DNA of 64,000 nucleotides, taken from positions 4,224,001 through 4,288,000 of the forward strand of contig JAZGTN010000119.1 in the NCBI GenBank assembly GCA_037783415.1, given 5' to 3'. The DNA comes from Leptasterias polaris (lineage: Eukaryota; Echinodermata; Asteroidea; Forcipulatida; Asteriidae). A program made the position numbers and the translations under genes. The notes beneath the pieces are model-generated. The model was not told the origin of the DNA. It was given only the letters and a program-made list of their open reading frames with translations, and did not search any database. Shown here one piece after another: positions 62,095 to 64,000 of the stretch (positions are counted from its first letter, which is position 1; each line of letters begins with the position of its first letter).

Positions 62095-62098
62095 CATG

Positions 62099-62595
62099 CA
62101 CAGGCAGCCACCTACTGTGAATCAATTTGTTTCACCCGCATAAAGGGCGACAACAGGTTCTGGAAAAACATACCTTGTAAAATCCCTTTCTGGGGGTTAT
62201 TGTGTTAGCCCCAAAACCAGACCTTTGTCATATTCTTGTACAAATGTGGCATACAAGAATGGACAAGCTGCCTCCATTGATTGTCATTATATATTCGGCT
62301 CAATGGGAGTAAGTCTGAAAGTGCCAAGATTCCAGAATACCATGGCAGGTTTATGGCCACGGTGAACCATCGAGGCTCTGGGAATCACGGTCAGTGCATA
62401 CTCAATTTTCAAACACGACAACTTCAAATACCGGGACTTATTATGGGAACCTTTTATTTATTTCCCTCGTCAAGTCAGGGTTTCATTGTGGCAACGATAT
62501 TTTCAAAGGAAAACTCATTAAGGTCAAAAATATTCCACAAAATAATAGCGCGGGTGGCAGACCGAAATGAAGTGGTTAACTTCACATGACCTGCC
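62099..62595 (-). other. probable BMAL1 3' UTR
   Basis: Immediately downstream of the BMAL1 stop on the minus strand, up to the LTR element. No coding signal. Confidence 0.45.
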
Positions 62596-63151
62596 TCATA
62601 AAGGCCAGGGTAAGTCTGTGATGTCGACCGATCCCCCCAGCCCAGCGTCTGCCTGAAGAAGACTCATGATAAACGCCATCATGGCTTCGTCATCCCCACC
62701 AGGTGGGGCTCCTGGGGGCGGGGCTCCTGGGGTAGGCCCTCCCGATCCCCCATCCGTGTTGCCATTGGCAGAGGGGACACTGTGGGTGGTGCTGTTGGTT
62801 GTCATGGAGATGAGTGATGACATTTGACCTTGAAGGGGGTTGTCTGCCGGGGGTCCAATGGAAGCATTTGACACCATGGCTTGGCTCGGGGAAGGGGATG
62901 ATCCAAAGTAACTCACCTTCTCCGCTTGAGGTACTAGTAATAAAATCAATAAAAATTTAAAAAAATTCAATCACAAAATTTCCAACAAAAATTACTCAAC
63001 ATTTTTAAACAAAATAATAAAATGATAAATTTCCTTCATTTACAGCTTACCTGAAGCTGCTTCCAGACTTTTATCCATCCGTGGCGTTGATGATCGAGAT
63101 CCATTCAACATGACATCACTAGGACTATTCATCCCGTACATAGAGTCATTC
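62596..63151 (-). CDS. BMAL1: BMAL1/ARNTL (cycle) homologue, last two exons found
   Basis: The last exon, 62596-62933, ends in [17 protein letters not shown] followed by [10 protein letters not shown] and TGA. This is nearly the C-terminal activation motif of vertebrate BMAL1, which binds CRY and CBP in the circadian loop. The exon also holds a G/P-rich linker. The preceding exon, 63051-63151, encodes S/M/N-rich sequence ([24 protein letters not shown]). It joins in phase 1 through good splice sites, but its content is not family-diagnostic. The bHLH and PAS domains lie beyond the right edge. A BMAL1 carrying this motif is typical of most animals, whereas Drosophila CYC lacks it. Confidence 0.85.
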
Positions 63152-63360
63152 CTGAACACATCAACAAAAATATTTAGTCAATACATAAAAGTTAACTTAA
63201 TACAATCCACTGAGCTTTTGAATGATAAACTGTGCCAACCTGCAATATGATATCATGTGATGAATACTTCTACACAGTAGAATGGTTTTTAATGATAGAT
63301 AAACTATGCCAGCATGCAATATATCATGTTGCAATAGCAGATCTTCATGGTACACACATA

Positions 63361-63706
63361 GGGTGTCATGGCCGAGTGGTTAAGAGTATCGGATTCAAGT
63401 TCTGGTGGTTTAGTCATCGGGGTGTGGGTTCGAGTCCCGGTCATGACGCTTGTGTCCTTGAGCAAGACACTTTGCTATAATTGCTTCTCTTCACCCAGGG
63501 GTATAAATGGGTACCTGCAAAGGTAGAGGTTGATATTGTGTTTGAAAAAGCCTTCGGAGCGCCATCACGGGCTGTATACTCCCCAGGGAGCTGAGAAAGA
63601 TTAAAGGAATGTTATTGGCCCAATGACCAGGGCACTAATGTAAAGCGCATTGAGACGTTATTGTGAAATGCGCTATATAAGAACTAGTTATTATTATTAT
63701 TATTAT
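63361..63706 (+). mobile_element. tRNA-derived SINE, family A, full length
   Basis: The head 63363-63450 folds like a class II (Leu/Ser-type) tRNA: acceptor strands GTGTCAT and ATGACGC pair, with a long variable arm and both Pol III boxes. The body of about 230 bp ends CGCTATATAAGAACTAG plus (TTA)n. It lies in a probable BMAL1 intron, opposite strand. Confidence 0.87.
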
Positions 63707-63991
63707 GAATACAGTAATACAATATGTAACTGCACAGATGTGTCACATGGTTCAATGGTTGTAGATGGTTGGTCACCTCGCCAGACACTGTTACCAATAG
63801 TAGGTGAGTTAAACTAAGCAATCTCACAACAGTAGTATGGTATGTAACAAAAAGAAATATTTGCTTTATAGCCAGAAATTTTCTTCACTTCTCACATCAA
63901 AGGCTAGAGACATTCCTACAACCTTCAGAATCCACTATTATTTTTATAAGTATACCGACCACCCAAACCTTTCAACTTATAGGTGACTTAC

Positions 63992-64000
63992 TTTTCATTC
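63992..64000 (-). CDS. possible 3' end of an upstream BMAL1 exon (truncated by window)
   Basis: A strong donor (GTAAGT, minus strand) stands at 63986-63991. The nine bases before it are open in the phase required by exon 63051-63151. This is too short to confirm. Confidence 0.25.

Noticed and set aside
62281..62589. Plus-strand ORF of 102 codons next to BMAL1
   Set aside because: No family resemblance or splice support, and it overlaps probable BMAL1 3' UTR.
63363..63450. tRNA-Leu or tRNA-Ser gene
   Set aside because: Fused directly to a SINE body and tail, with other copies in the window.

Overview
The window is nuclear DNA of an animal. Coding sequence is broken into short exons with GT/AG introns, and the intergenic and intronic DNA is rich in tRNA-derived SINEs, LINE fragments, an LTR element and minisatellites. 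Gene content (CTR9, ethanolamine kinase, a BMAL1-type clock gene and a TSP1/CUB-repeat extracellular protein) points to an invertebrate deuterostome, most likely an echinoderm such as a sea star. That placement is inference; no search was run.

Layout. (1) 458-29219, + strand: the 3' part of a large secreted protein. One thrombospondin type-1 repeat is followed by 15 tandem CUB domains, each encoded by two exons (internal intron phase 0, domain borders phase 1). The 32 exons assembled here give an unbroken reading frame of 1908 residues; the 5' end lies outside the window. (2) 10217-11479, - strand: a small MAPEG-family membrane protein gene nested in the intron between CUB5 and CUB6. (3) 31060-34425, - strand: a complete seven-exon ethanolamine kinase gene, tail-to-tail with the CUB gene. 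(4) 34916-55891, + strand: a complete 22-exon CTR9 gene (Paf1 complex TPR scaffold, 1238 residues), divergent from the kinase across about 490 bp holding a GGCGG-rich tract. (5) 59687-62094: an internally deleted Ty3/gypsy-like LTR retrotransposon with about 700-bp LTRs and a 4-bp target duplication. (6) 62596 to the right edge, - strand: the last exons of a BMAL1/ARNTL (cycle) homologue, ending in the family's conserved C-terminal activation motif.

The most unusual signal is how often splice sites are caught up in tandem duplication. The 5' splice site of CTR9 exon 2 is repeated about 35 times in a 46-bp array. The 3' splice site of the second CUB14 exon sits at the end of an 82-bp array, with decayed copies of the exon start further upstream. 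The 3' splice site of the second CUB1 exon is duplicated in frame (75 bp). Other minisatellites (49, 20, 16, 110 and 14 bp) lie in introns. Those with periods not divisible by three give long but spurious 'frame-rotating' ORFs.

The genes are not an operon or functional cluster: one is extracellular, one a lipid-kinase gene, one nuclear transcription elongation, one circadian. The only likely functional coupling visible is the shared divergent promoter region of the kinase and CTR9.
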